A stretch of 64,000 nt of DNA, from the NCBI GenBank assembly GCA_019187365.1, contig JABARE010000001.1, forward strand, positions 62,001 to 126,000. The letters are read 5' to 3'. The notes beneath the pieces were generated by a model. The model was not told the origin of the DNA, did no database searches, and saw nothing but the letters and a program-made list of their open reading frames with translations. Position 1 is the first letter of the stretch. Each line of letters begins with the position of its first letter. Both the position numbers and the translations under genes were made by a program. The DNA comes from Saprospiraceae bacterium (GTDB lineage Bacteria > Bacteroidota > Bacteroidia > Chitinophagales > Saprospiraceae). Positions 7,705 through 16,189 of this stretch are shown here, in pieces.

Positions 7705-8406
7705 ATGGACCTCGATCAACAGACGATTTATGAAGACAACCACTTGCTTATCGTAAACAAGCCAGTTGGGCTGCTGTCGCAGGGTGACCATACGGGAGAT
7801 CCCAATTTGTTTGACCTGCTCAAAGCCCACCTCAAAAGTAAATACCAGAAACCGGGAAATGTTTACCTCGCCCTGATACACCGGCTGGATCGTCCGGTAG
7901 GGGGGCTCATCATCTTTTCTAAGACCTCCAAAGCCGCTGAGCGTCTACACAAGATGATGTTGCAGGGAGCAATTGCCAAAAAATACCTGGTCGTTTGCGA
8001 GGGTTATCCCGGTTCGGATCAAGGGGATTGGCAGCACTACATCGAAAAGGACGAGAAAAAGAATAAAAGTCGGGTATTCGCGACGCCAAGAGAAGGGGCA
8101 AAGCGCTGTGCACTGCATTATCAAGTTTTGGCAAACGTCGATAACAGGTCGCTGTTGGAGATAGTGCTCGGTACGGGCCGGTCGCACCAGATACGTGCCC
8201 AATTGGCATTTGAATCCTGCCCCATCGTAGCCGACTCTAAATACGGGGCGGGTCGACGAGAATCGGGAAACTCCCTGGCGCTCTTTGCCTATTCGCTTGA
8301 TTTTGAGCATCCTGTAACCCATGAACCCCTCAGCCTCCGCGTCTATCCCGAAATTGGGACGATTTGGAGGCCATTCACCGGCTTTTTTCCGCGATCTTCG
8401 TCCTGA
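7705..8406 (+). CDS. RluA-family pseudouridine synthase
   Basis: A 233-residue pseudouridine synthase that isomerises uridine in rRNA or tRNA. The catalytic motif HRLDRPVGG gives Asp62; NKPVGLLSQGD at about residues 18-28 and LGTGRSHQIRAQLA further on are the family's other signatures. There is no S4 RNA-binding domain at the N terminus, so it is the short RluA/TruC-like form common in Bacteroidota; the exact target uridine is not predictable. The chosen ATG at 7705 (MDLDQQTIYEDNH) avoids overlap with the divergent mqnD; an upstream in-frame ATG at 7636 would overlap it. Confidence 0.9.
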   Translation: MDLDQQTIYEDNHLLIVNKPVGLLSQGDHTGDPNLFDLLKAHLKSKYQKPGNVYLALIHRLDRPVGGLIIFSKTSKAAERLHKMMLQGAIAKKYLVVCEGYPGSDQGDWQHYIEKDEKKNKSRVFATPREGAKRCALHYQVLANVDNRSLLEIVLGTGRSHQIRAQLAFESCPIVADSKYGAGRRESGNSLALFAYSLDFEHPVTHEPLSLRVYPEIGTIWRPFTGFFPRSSS

Positions 8407-8623
8407 TTGGCAAAGCCTTGACAACCATATTATTGCGTTGGTGGCGAGCCGGTTTCGACGCTCGAGGGGTGAACTTTGGCGTCGGGCACTTCGCAATTCG
8501 CGTATTTTTGCACCGTAAGAGTTCACGACCAGCTCCCGTTGAATCCCCCAGGGCAGAAATGCAGCAAGGGCAGATGGTCGAGCGGTGCGATGGGCTCTTA
8601 CATTTTCTGCCAAATTCCCTCCA

Positions 8624-9298
8624 ATGAAATTCTTTATCGACACGGCCAAGATCGAACACATCCAGGAGGCCAAAGACCTTGGGATACTCGACGGTGTAAC
8701 CACCAATCCAAGCCTCATGGCCAAAGAAGGGATCACCGGACGGCAAAATATTTACAGGCATTACCGGAAAATATGTGACCTGGTATCCGGAGACGTAAGC
8801 GCTGAAGTCATTTCGACGGATTACAAGGGAATGCTCAAGGAGGCCAGGGCTTTGTCTGAAATAGCCGAGAACATCGTAGTGAAGATTCCCATGATCCGGG
8901 ATGGCGTACGTGCAATCAGCACCCTTACGGGTATGGGCATCAAAACCAATTGCACCCTGGTGTTCAGCGCCGGTCAGGCCCTGTTGGCTGCCAAGGCCGG
9001 TGCGACCTATGTTTCTCCCTTCATAGGAAGGATTGACGACACCAGTTGGGATGGCATGCAGCTTATCTCCGACATTTTCGATATTTTTTCGCTCCAGGCG
9101 TTTGAAACGGAAATTCTGGCAGCCTCCATCAGAAATGGCTTGCACATTGTGGAGGCGGCGAAAGTCGGTGCCGACGTAGTCACCTGTCCCCTGGATGCAA
9201 TCCTGAGCCTGCTGAAACACCCCCTCACCGATTCCGGCCTTCAGAAATTCCTGGAAGATCACCAAAAAGCGCAGACTGACGCACTGTCCAGAAGCTGA
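8624..9298 (+). CDS. transaldolase / fructose-6-phosphate aldolase-type
   Basis: A small (224-residue) class I aldolase of the TalC/Fsa family, which transfers or cleaves dihydroxyacetone units between sugar phosphates in the pentose phosphate pathway. The start MKFFIDTAKIEHIQEA, the DGVTTNPSLMAKEG segment and the Schiff-base lysine in VVKIPM (Lys87) are all family hallmarks; NCTLVFSAGQALLAAKAGATYVSPF and the closing GADVVTCPL complete the barrel. The ATG at 8624 is chosen because it gives the conserved MKFFIDTA start. Whether it works as transaldolase or as fructose-6-phosphate aldolase cannot be decided by eye. A 217-bp region without a gene precedes it. Confidence 0.92.
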   Translation: MKFFIDTAKIEHIQEAKDLGILDGVTTNPSLMAKEGITGRQNIYRHYRKICDLVSGDVSAEVISTDYKGMLKEARALSEIAENIVVKIPMIRDGVRAISTLTGMGIKTNCTLVFSAGQALLAAKAGATYVSPFIGRIDDTSWDGMQLISDIFDIFSLQAFETEILAASIRNGLHIVEAAKVGADVVTCPLDAILSLLKHPLTDSGLQKFLEDHQKAQTDALSRS

Positions 9299-9620
9299 AA
9301 CATTTGATGCTTCCTGATGGGTTCCCCAACAGCCGGCCCTTCCAGAACACAATCTGGAGGCAAAATTTGGGGCATCTCGAATGCCTTCTATTTGATGCCA
9401 AATTATAAAGAGCTATCTCTTTTCACAGCGTGAAATGAAGAGCCAAAAGCATTCAATGGGTCAGTCGGGGTTGACGCCCTGCATCGCGTCTCGACTGCTC
9501 TGAATTCAATTCCGTTCTCTGGCCTTTAGCTGGACGCCATGACTCCAGGGCGGGAAATGCAGATGGCTGGTTTAAAGCCGACAGGCTGGGGGAGAAGCCT
9601 GGTATGTCAGGTTAGCATCC
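9299..9620. other. 322-bp spacer with no gene
   Basis: Between the convergent transaldolase and lipoprotein genes. I see no coding frame of interest, no tRNA fold, and no hairpin with a T-run. It may be decayed sequence. Confidence 0.45.
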
Positions 9621-10133
9621 TTACTGGCAGTGCAAATCAATGCGTTCAGATAAAACGCGTGGGCTCTGGTGGCCGGCCCGGTCGGTTAGGTAAGCGCTAA
9701 AGCGAAGGCTGTCCGTGGGATATTGCGGCGGAGCACTACAAGGGGGGATGTTATCCGGAAACAGGCAGCAGGTTGTGAACACCAATAAACGCAGACTGCC
9801 TTTTTGAGCCGATCCTCCGGATGGAGGCAGGTCCGGCAATTTAAACGCATTGTGCAGATTGCCTGTGCGCTCATCCCATAGATATACATCTGCGGAGGGA
9901 TCTCCGCTGCCAAAACCCAGGTCCCCGTCACCGTCTTCGAAGTCAAACATCAGCCACAGCGAATCCTGGTTCAGGTCACCCTGACGCAGGACGGTTTTGC
10001 TGGCGCCTTTGTAAACCAGTACGGGGATGGCATCACCCGTGCCCGAGGGCTCACAGCTAAACAACAACCCGAAAAGAAGCAGCAGAAGGGCCATAGTTTG
10101 GTTCTGCCGTACATTGCATCGGAAAGTGCGCAT
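9621..10133 (-). CDS. putative lipoprotein, acidic DGDGD motif
   Basis: A 170-residue predicted lipoprotein: MRTFRCNVRQNQ then a hydrophobic segment ending in the lipobox LLFSC (about residue 27). The mature part holds an acidic loop FEDGDGDLGFGSGDPSADVYLWD, of the kind seen in Bacteroidota lipoproteins that carry a D-x-D-G-D Ca2+-binding-like loop, and four later cysteines (CC, C, C) that could form disulfides. The ATG at 10133 is preferred over an upstream frame extension because it places the signal peptide at the N terminus. It diverges from the acyl-protein synthetase gene with only 4 bp between the starts. Function unknown. Confidence 0.7.
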   Translation of the reverse strand: MRTFRCNVRQNQTMALLLLLFGLLFSCEPSGTGDAIPVLVYKGASKTVLRQGDLNQDSLWLMFDFEDGDGDLGFGSGDPSADVYLWDERTGNLHNAFKLPDLPPSGGSAQKGSLRLLVFTTCCLFPDNIPPCSAPPQYPTDSLRFSAYLTDRAGHQSPRVLSERIDLHCQ

Positions 10134-10137
10134 AATC

Positions 10138-11133
10138 GTGAATATAGCAGCATTTGAAGATAAATTATTGCATTCCAGCGGCCAAAATTTCGACGAGCTT
10201 GCACTTGAACTCTTCCGTTGGCAGGCTGCAAACAACCCCGTTTACCGTGAATACCTGGGTTTGCTCGACGTCTCTCCGCTAAACGTCGATTCCGTAGAGG
10301 AAATCCCTATGCTTCCCGTTGAAGCCTTCACACTCAGAGACGTCAAAACGGGCTCCTGGAAAGAGGAAACGACTTTTTTGTCGAGCGGCACGACCGGTAC
10401 CGTACCAGCAAGGCACGCGGTTCGTTCAATCGGGTGGTATCACCAGATCGCACAGCGGTGCTTCAAAGAGCGGTTTGGAGAAGTGCAGGGTTATGAACTC
10501 TTTGCACTGCTTCCCGGCTACCTCGAGCGGCCTAACGCATCGCTGGTGGAAATGCTCACCCATTTCGTCATGGCAGCAGGAAGGGAACCGGAGGAGGCAT
10601 TTTTTATCCGGGACTTTGAAGGATTGGCCAAGTCTCTGCAGCAAATCGGTAAGCATGGCTCACAAAAGATGCTCTTTGGTGTGCGGTTTGCGCTGCTCGA
10701 CTTTGTCGAGCAATTTCCGGATTGCTGCGAATCGCTTTGGATCATCGAAACCGGAGGGATGAAGGGTCGCAAGCGGGAAATGACAACCAGAGAATTTGCC
10801 GCTTCCGTAAAACGTCATTTCGGGGATGTGCGCATGTTTTCCGAATACGGCATGACGGAAATGACCAGTCAGGCCTATTCAGAAGAGGGATCTGGTTTTG
10901 AGCCCGGACCAACAATGCGTTTTTTAGTGGAAGATCCTTTCGTTCCCGGGAAGCCGGCAGAATTGGGTCAACGGGGACGCGTGCTGGTCATTGACCTCGC
11001 GAATCTGCATACCTGCGCATTTCTGCGCACGGGTGATATGGGCATACTGCAGGCAGACGGAAAACTGGAAGTGCTCGGAAGAGCTGACAACGCCGAACTC
11101 AGAGGCTGCACCCTGATGTATGACGAATCGTAA
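10138..11133 (+). CDS. LuxE-like acyl-protein synthetase
   Basis: A 331-residue member of the LuxE/PaaK-type adenylate-forming group. Visible signatures are the phosphate-binding loop FLSSGTTGTVPARH at about residues 83-96, the ETGG and EYGMTEMTSQAY motif around the adenine pocket, and FLRTGDMGILQADGKLEVLGRADNAE, the hinge that carries catalytic Asp in adenylate-forming enzymes. LuxE itself activates fatty acids and passes them to an acyl-carrier partner; no luxCD genes are near, so the role here is open. Start at GTG 10138. The chain stops soon after the hinge, so it lacks the large C-terminal lid of full acyl-CoA ligases, as is usual in this family. Confidence 0.8.
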   Translation: MNIAAFEDKLLHSSGQNFDELALELFRWQAANNPVYREYLGLLDVSPLNVDSVEEIPMLPVEAFTLRDVKTGSWKEETTFLSSGTTGTVPARHAVRSIGWYHQIAQRCFKERFGEVQGYELFALLPGYLERPNASLVEMLTHFVMAAGREPEEAFFIRDFEGLAKSLQQIGKHGSQKMLFGVRFALLDFVEQFPDCCESLWIIETGGMKGRKREMTTREFAASVKRHFGDVRMFSEYGMTEMTSQAYSEEGSGFEPGPTMRFLVEDPFVPGKPAELGQRGRVLVIDLANLHTCAFLRTGDMGILQADGKLEVLGRADNAELRGCTLMYDES

Positions 11134-11138
11134 TGGAA

Positions 11139-12584
11139 CTACGGCATCATAAAGCCTTCCGCGATCCAGCTCGCGAGCAACTCCCGGTTGCGGGGTACTA
11201 AAATGCGCTGGCGATCCTCGGGGTTGTGGATGTTTGCAAGTTCGATAAATATGGGCTCCGGCTTGGAATTGCGCACGACATACAACGGACGTGCGCTGAC
11301 GGTGCCATCATACTCGCGCGATTTGCGGTAAACCTGATACTTTTCTTCGAAGATTTTCTGAATATCAACCGCTTTGTTTTTGCTGTCTGCACTTTCGGAC
11401 TGGTAGTAAAAGAATACGTCCTGCCGGTTGGTCTCACTCTGGGCGTCAATGTGAATGGACACCATCCACTGCTTTGTAAAACCTTTTTTGCGGTATTTTT
11501 CAAACAGACCGTTGACCTTCGAAATGCCCTGGCGCAGTCGTTTTTTCTGGCTGGAATGGATTTTGTGACCTCCAAAAAGTTTCTCGTCCGTGTCGCAATC
11601 CAGGTAAGTTTCATCGCGAATGCCGTCGTTTTTGTCCTCCACAATGACATATACCCGGGCACCCGCCTCCATGAGCTTTCTGGCAAGACGCAAGCTGACG
11701 TCGTAAGCGTATTCGTCTTCACAGATGGTGTAGTGGCCGTCGACGTTTTTGGCCATGGCTCCGGGATCGGGACCTCCATGGCCCGGAACGATGTAAAACA
11801 CCTGGTTATTAAGCGATTCATTCAATAGTTCTACACGGGAGTATCCATCACCAAAGAGCGGGACATCCAAAAGGGTAGTTGAGACCTTGCGGGCACTGCC
11901 GAAACTCATGCCGGCAGTAATGGATTCCGGTGCCGCTAATGCAATTTCTTCCGGACGCAGCCTTCTCTCTGCCACAGGGTCCATCAGAGAAACGCTTCCT
12001 CCAACACCGGCAATCAAATACCGCTCTCTGCTGTCCACATCCGGATCCTGTGGGCGTTTTGCCAGTTCTTCCCTCCGGGCGGATGCTTTCTTTGATTTGA
12101 CCTTGGTTTCTGCGTGGGTATTAGAGACAAGGAGATCAGGTGGAGCGCCCTGATCCCAAGCTTTTAAAACTCGCTCGCTGCGCGGGATATAAACTTTGCC
12201 TTCTCTGCTGAGTTCGGACCGCAGACCTAAAGATTTTCGGAAGGAATCGTTAAAGCGCTCGATGCGCTTCGCCTTGTCGTAATCGGAAATTCCCGTACTC
12301 GAGCGGATGCTCCTCCCGTCATAAGGGGAAACATCCATGGGAAGCTGGTACTTTTTGCCAGCAACCAGGCTCTGTCCTGATCTGAGCTTGTTAAGGCGAA
12401 AGAACAGCGTTACGTTATTGGGGTCTTCGAGCAAATGATGCCGTCGCAACAGGGCGTAGACGCCTTCACCCTTTCCTGCTTCGGCGACGTAAGGCCTGGT
12501 CTTGGGTTTTGGACCGGACTTTGCCGTGACATAACCGGCTGCCAGGCAGAGGAACAAAGTAACCGCAATGCGAATGTTGACCAT
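11139..12584 (-). CDS. N-acetylmuramoyl-L-alanine amidase (Amidase_3)
   Basis: A 481-residue secreted zinc amidase that cleaves the bond between muramic acid and the peptide stem of peptidoglycan. A signal peptide (MVNIRIAVTLFLCLAAGYVTA) is followed by about 220 residues that include a LysM-like stretch (GEGVYALLRRHHLLEDPNNV..LN) and a charged linker; the catalytic domain occupies about 245-475. Zinc ligands are visible as His in VPGHGGPDPGA, Glu in CEDEYAYDV, and His in VSIHIDAQ, with the catalytic Glu in IFIELANIHN. The ATG at 12584 is preferred over one eight codons upstream because it opens the signal peptide. A minus-strand TATATTTG at 12606-12613 lies 22 bp upstream. Confidence 0.88.
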   Translation of the reverse strand: MVNIRIAVTLFLCLAAGYVTAKSGPKPKTRPYVAEAGKGEGVYALLRRHHLLEDPNNVTLFFRLNKLRSGQSLVAGKKYQLPMDVSPYDGRSIRSSTGISDYDKAKRIERFNDSFRKSLGLRSELSREGKVYIPRSERVLKAWDQGAPPDLLVSNTHAETKVKSKKASARREELAKRPQDPDVDSRERYLIAGVGGSVSLMDPVAERRLRPEEIALAAPESITAGMSFGSARKVSTTLLDVPLFGDGYSRVELLNESLNNQVFYIVPGHGGPDPGAMAKNVDGHYTICEDEYAYDVSLRLARKLMEAGARVYVIVEDKNDGIRDETYLDCDTDEKLFGGHKIHSSQKKRLRQGISKVNGLFEKYRKKGFTKQWMVSIHIDAQSETNRQDVFFYYQSESADSKNKAVDIQKIFEEKYQVYRKSREYDGTVSARPLYVVRNSKPEPIFIELANIHNPEDRQRILVPRNRELLASWIAEGFMMP

Positions 12585-12605
12585 GTTGCGATGGTTTGTG
12601 GAAGG

Positions 12606-12613
12606 CAAATATA
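12606..12613 (-). promoter_or_regulatory. candidate -7 element of the amidase gene
   Basis: TATATTTG on the minus strand fits the Bacteroidota -7 consensus TAnnTTTG and lies 22 bp before the amidase ATG. About 19 bp further upstream is TTTA rather than the ideal TTTG, so the -33 element is weak. Confidence 0.4.
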
Positions 12614-12700
12614 TTACGATTAATCATAATTTGTAAATTATTATTTTATAAATCTATACACATTATAAAAAATAATTATATAAACCCTTTATTTACAATG

Positions 12701-12708
12701 TAACTTTG
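12701..12708 (+). promoter_or_regulatory. candidate -7 element of ccmB
   Basis: TAACTTTG matches TAnnTTTG and ends only 5 bp before the ccmB ATG at 12714. If used, transcription would begin at or next to the start codon and the message would be leaderless. No -33 TTTG is visible at the expected distance; the flanking 90 bp are very A+T-rich. Confidence 0.4.
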
Positions 12709-12713
12709 CGGGA

Positions 12714-13355
12714 ATGCAATTCCCGCAGCTCATCCGAAAGGAAATCCTGGCCGAATGGCGCAACCCTTCCCAATTGGGTGGCCTGCTCAGTTTTTTAGCC
12801 GGGGTCTGTTTCCTTTGCTATTTCTTTTCAGGTGATGTCCATCCGGCACAATGGAACTTGCTGTTCTGGATCGTCTACCTCTTTCTCAGTTTCTTCGCCT
12901 CCGCACGGATGTATGAAGAGGACAACATCCGGTATCGCTTCTACACGAGCCAGCTCGTTCGCCCGCTCCTGCTTTTCGCCGCCAAACTGGGTTACTTGTG
13001 GGGTTTGCTTCTCCTGCTGAGCTGGGTATTGCTCAATCTTTTTAGTGCATTGCTGCCCGTTCCAGGTACAGGAGGGCCGGGATGGTTATTGCTGCTTGTC
13101 CTGGTCAGTGCGGGATTTGCCTGCCTGGGATGTTTTACCTCCCTTCTCTCAAGCTATGGCCAATCGAGACAAATGCTGGTAATTGTGATCTCCCTGCCAC
13201 TGTGTTTTCCTTTGCTGGGTTCTGCTTATGCTGCTTCGCTTGAATTGCTCACGGGAGGCGAAGCCTGGCTGGCCAAACTCATTCCAGTGTTGGCCATCGA
13301 CCTGCTTACCTTGGCTATGGCCACAATCCTTTTACCTTTGAGCTGGAAAGGCTGA
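12714..13355 (+). CDS. ccmB: heme exporter subunit CcmB
   Basis: A 213-residue membrane protein with six predicted helices, the permease of the CcmAB ABC transporter that releases holo-CcmE during cytochrome c maturation. The N terminus LIRKEILAEWRNPSQLGGLLSF fits the family's cytoplasmic 'K.D...E.R....' entry, and the FASARMYEEDN(I)RYRFYTSQL segment is the conserved loop after helix 2. It begins a run of ccmB, ccmC, ccmD and glutamate dehydrogenase with very short gaps. The ATPase gene ccmA and ccmE, ccmF, ccmG/H are not in the window. The c-type cytochromes it would serve are encoded at 52.5-60 kb. Confidence 0.88.
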   Translation: MQFPQLIRKEILAEWRNPSQLGGLLSFLAGVCFLCYFFSGDVHPAQWNLLFWIVYLFLSFFASARMYEEDNIRYRFYTSQLVRPLLLFAAKLGYLWGLLLLLSWVLLNLFSALLPVPGTGGPGWLLLLVLVSAGFACLGCFTSLLSSYGQSRQMLVIVISLPLCFPLLGSAYAASLELLTGGEAWLAKLIPVLAIDLLTLAMATILLPLSWKG

Positions 13356-13358
13356 ACC

Positions 13359-14453
13359 ATGTTCCTGAAAAAATTTTGGTGGAAACTGCTTGCAGCAGCG
13401 TTGATCCTGGTCGTGCTCAACCGGGGATTGCTCACCCCCTTGAAGCATGGGATCGTCGACCTGAGTCCGACGCGCGTTCAGGCAGGAACGACAGCGGGTA
13501 TTGAAGTAATTGCCTACAACAGCCACTATGATCGCGACCCGGCGGCCGTGCGCGCTTACCTCAGACCGCATCGGCCGGCCAGTCCTCACCACGAGGGCGA
13601 ACTGTTACTTGCCGCCTCTTCAGTTGAGGTCCAGTCGGCAAACCGGTTGCGCCTGAAATTTGATCTGCCTGCTTTCCTTCCAGATCCCCAAAAACTTGCC
13701 GCGTTCAGCCTCATCGTCGACTCACCCGGCGACGGCCCGGCGGTGATTCCCGGCAAACTCATCATTGGTCAGGACAGCATCCGTGAAGAAGACGGTGTGC
13801 GCGCCTGGACCTCCAGGGAACATCCGGAATTTAGTGAGCGGCGCAAACACTGGTTTCCCTACCGGAACATTCTGGTTGAGACGATCAGGAACACGTTTTT
13901 CCACGTCAGCCTGTGGTTTGCCATGTTCCTTTTATTGGCGCTATCGGTTTATTACAGCGTTCGATACCTGCGACATCCCATTGCCGATTATGACCTGAGG
14001 GCTTTTGCCCTGGTGCGCACCGCCATGCTCTTTGGATTGCTGGGATGTCTGACCGGCTCACTTTGGGCCCGTTACACCTGGGAGACCTGGTGGACGACGG
14101 ACATCAAACTCAATATGGCGGCCCTTACTCTGTTGATCTACCTGGCGTATTGGGTTCTCCGACTTTCGATTGAAGATCCCGACCGCAGGCGTCGCATCAG
14201 CGCAGCGTACAATGCTTTTGCCCTGGCAGCCGTGATCCCTCTCATTTTTGTCCTTCCACGGCTGACCGACAGTTTGCATCCCGGAAGCGGAGGCAATCCC
14301 GCCATCGGGGCAGACGATATGGACAATGCCCTGCGCATGGTCTTTTATCCTTCCGTTTTGGGATTTATGCTCCTCGGCTTATGGCTGGCAAGCCTGCTTT
14401 ACAGGGTGGAGCGCTTGGAAGCATGGCACGAAGATGGTGAGAATATTTTTTGA
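13359..14453 (+). CDS. ccmC: CcmC-type heme transporter with inserted extracytoplasmic domain
   Basis: A 364-residue heme-handling membrane protein. Helices resemble CcmC/CcsA: a first helix at about 9-25, then the conserved block ETIRNTFFHVSLWFAMF with heme-ligand His182, the tryptophan-rich WARYTWETWWTTDIKL at 236-251, and the second ligand His307 in SLHPGSG. CcmC proteins are usually about 220-250 residues; here residues about 30-168 form an extra domain between helix 1 and the first His block, with a beta-rich start (IVDLSPTRVQAGTTAGIEVIAYNSH) that looks Ig-like. It follows ccmB by 3 bp. The insertion may contact heme, CcmE or a partner; this is inference. Confidence 0.85.
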   Translation: MFLKKFWWKLLAAALILVVLNRGLLTPLKHGIVDLSPTRVQAGTTAGIEVIAYNSHYDRDPAAVRAYLRPHRPASPHHEGELLLAASSVEVQSANRLRLKFDLPAFLPDPQKLAAFSLIVDSPGDGPAVIPGKLIIGQDSIREEDGVRAWTSREHPEFSERRKHWFPYRNILVETIRNTFFHVSLWFAMFLLLALSVYYSVRYLRHPIADYDLRAFALVRTAMLFGLLGCLTGSLWARYTWETWWTTDIKLNMAALTLLIYLAYWVLRLSIEDPDRRRRISAAYNAFALAAVIPLIFVLPRLTDSLHPGSGGNPAIGADDMDNALRMVFYPSVLGFMLLGLWLASLLYRVERLEAWHEDGENIF

Positions 14454-14501
14454 AATATTACGTTCTTTGGAAATTATGGGAGAATTTCGCGCCGGATTTT
14501 G

Positions 14502-14711
14502 ATGGGCACCTTCCTCCTGACCGGCATACGGGCGATGACCTGGCTGATGTCTGCAACTTCGGCAAACGAACCTGCAGACTTCATGCGACAGACGGGCAAA
14601 ATTTACGTCGTTTACGGGGTGCTTAGCCTCATTTTTATCGGCATTGTGACCTTCCTCTTTCTCCTAGAACGCCGAATCAGCAAACTGGAAAAAAAGACAG
14701 ACCATGAGTAA
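14502..14711 (+). CDS. ccmD: CcmD-like small membrane protein
   Basis: A 69-residue protein with a leader-like hydrophobic N terminus and one strong membrane helix (IYVVYGVLSLIFIGIVTFLFLLERRISKLEKK), matching the single-helix CcmD family that stabilises the CcmABC complex in Bacteroidota. The ATG at 14502 is preferred to an adjacent TTG. It lies between ccmC and glutamate dehydrogenase, and its stop codon overlaps the dehydrogenase start by 8 bp, so translation of the two is coupled. Confidence 0.75.
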   Translation: MGTFLLTGIRAMTWLMSATSANEPADFMRQTGKIYVVYGVLSLIFIGIVTFLFLLERRISKLEKKTDHE

Positions 14712-16128
14712 AGCGAACGCCGAATCTTTTCTGGGTAGCGTAAACCGGAATTTCGACAAAGCCGCCACCTACACAGAACTCCCCAAGGGCATCCTCGAGC
14801 AAATCAAGGTGTGCAATGCCGTGTATGAAATGAAGTTTCCCGTTCGCATAGGCGACGAAATACAGGTCATTCATGCATTCCGGGCACAGCACAGCCACCA
14901 CCGCTTGCCAACAAAAGGCGGCATTCGCTATAACGAGCACGTCGATAAGGAAGAGGTTGAGGCGCTGGCCGCACTCATGACCTACAAATGCGCCATCGTC
15001 GATGTGCCATTCGGCGGGGCCAAGGGCGGTGTTAAAATCAATCCAAAGCTTTACAGCGAATACCAGCTGGAGCGCATCACCCGGAGATATACCACGGAAT
15101 TGATCCGTAAAAATTTCATAGGACCGGGCATAGACGTTCCTGCCCCGGATTACGGAACCGGCTCGCGGGAAATGGCCTGGATTTATGATACTTACCTCAG
15201 CTTCCGCGGGGGTGACATCGATGCCGCCGGCTGTGTCACCGGTAAACCCATCAATCAAAACGGAATTCGCGGAAGAACGGAGGCTACCGGGCGTGGCGTT
15301 TATTATGGCTTGCGCGAGTTGTGCGACACCGCAGAAGCCATGAAACGCGTAGGCCTGCCGCTGGGCATTGCGGGCAAGACCGTAGTGATCCAGGGTCTTG
15401 GCAACGTGGGTTCCTACACCGGAAGCATCATGCAGCTGGAGGGTAAAGCACGCATCATTGCCGTCAGCGAATACGAAGGGGCAATTTATAGGGAGGAAGG
15501 CATTGATTTTGAAGAGTTGCTCCGTTACAGGGCATCCAACAAGGGTAGCATCATCGGTTTCCCTGGAACCACAGCGCTCTCCTCGCGGGAAGCCGCCCTC
15601 GAGTTGGAATGCGATATCCTCGTTCCCGCCGCACTCGAAAACCAGATTACTGAAGAAAACGCTCCCAGGGTCAAAGCCAAAATCATCGGCGAGGCCGCCA
15701 ATGGTCCCGTGACATCAGGCGCTGAGGAAATCCTGCTCAAAAAGGGAGTGCTCATCGTGCCCGATATGTACCTCAATGCAGGCGGGGTGACGGTTTCCTA
15801 TTTTGAATGGCTCAAAAACCTCTCCCATATGCGCTTCGGCCGCATGGAAAAGCGGTTTGATTCCAATACGTATTCCAATTTTGTCGGGCTCATCGAAAAG
15901 CTCACACAGCAGAGCATAGGGGAGCGCGAGCGCGAATTCCTCACCCGGGGCGCCGACGAGATCGACCTGGTACGCTCCGGCCTGGAAGAGACCATGGTGA
16001 CCTCTTTTCAGCAGATTTGGGAGACGTTCCGCCAAAATCCAAAAATCGACGGACTCCGCAGCGCGGCTTTCGTCACTGCACTGGATAAGATTTCCAACGA
16101 TTACGCCAACCTCGGGATCTTTCCATAG
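14704..16128 (+). CDS. gdhA: Glu/Leu/Phe/Val-type (glutamate) dehydrogenase
   Basis: A 474-residue NAD(P)-dependent amino-acid dehydrogenase, interconverting glutamate and 2-oxoglutarate plus ammonia. Substrate-site signatures are PTKGGIRYN and DVPFGGAKGGVKINP, with the dinucleotide fold at VVIQGLGNVGSYTG. Other visible segments are GPGIDVPAPDYGTG and NAGGVTVSYFEW, all typical. Its start overlaps the ccmD stop, so it belongs to the ccmBCD transcript, an unusual partner. An Lrp-type regulator follows at 16228 and may control it. Leu/Phe/Val specificity cannot be excluded by eye but glutamate is most likely. Confidence 0.9.
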   Translation: MSKANAESFLGSVNRNFDKAATYTELPKGILEQIKVCNAVYEMKFPVRIGDEIQVIHAFRAQHSHHRLPTKGGIRYNEHVDKEEVEALAALMTYKCAIVDVPFGGAKGGVKINPKLYSEYQLERITRRYTTELIRKNFIGPGIDVPAPDYGTGSREMAWIYDTYLSFRGGDIDAAGCVTGKPINQNGIRGRTEATGRGVYYGLRELCDTAEAMKRVGLPLGIAGKTVVIQGLGNVGSYTGSIMQLEGKARIIAVSEYEGAIYREEGIDFEELLRYRASNKGSIIGFPGTTALSSREAALELECDILVPAALENQITEENAPRVKAKIIGEAANGPVTSGAEEILLKKGVLIVPDMYLNAGGVTVSYFEWLKNLSHMRFGRMEKRFDSNTYSNFVGLIEKLTQQSIGEREREFLTRGADEIDLVRSGLEETMVTSFQQIWETFRQNPKIDGLRSAAFVTALDKISNDYANLGIFP

Positions 16129-16134
16129 AAGGCC

Positions 16135-16163
16135 AGCGAAAAATATTTTTTTTATTTTTCGCT
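16135..16163. terminator. A+T-rich inverted repeat after gdh
   Basis: Perfect 11-bp arms AGCGAAAAATA (16135-16145) and TATTTTTCGCT (16153-16163) around a 7-T loop, 7 bp after the dehydrogenase stop. The stem is almost all A-T, so it is a weak terminator at best; it could equally be an Lrp-type binding site, since Lrp family proteins prefer A+T-rich dyads. Confidence 0.4.
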
Positions 16164-16189
16164 ATTACCCAAAATATAATTCTAATTTT

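Noticed and set aside
7945..8736. Minus-strand frame of 263 codons over the pseudouridine synthase
   Set aside because: Antisense shadow of an enzyme with clear HRLD motif; product is low-complexity.
8375..9352. Minus-strand frame of 325 codons over the transaldolase gene
   Set aside because: Covers the transaldolase in antisense and has no family match; the sense gene has full catalytic motifs.
11226..11828. Plus-strand frame of 200 codons over the amidase
   Set aside because: Antisense to the catalytic domain of the amidase whose zinc ligands are intact.
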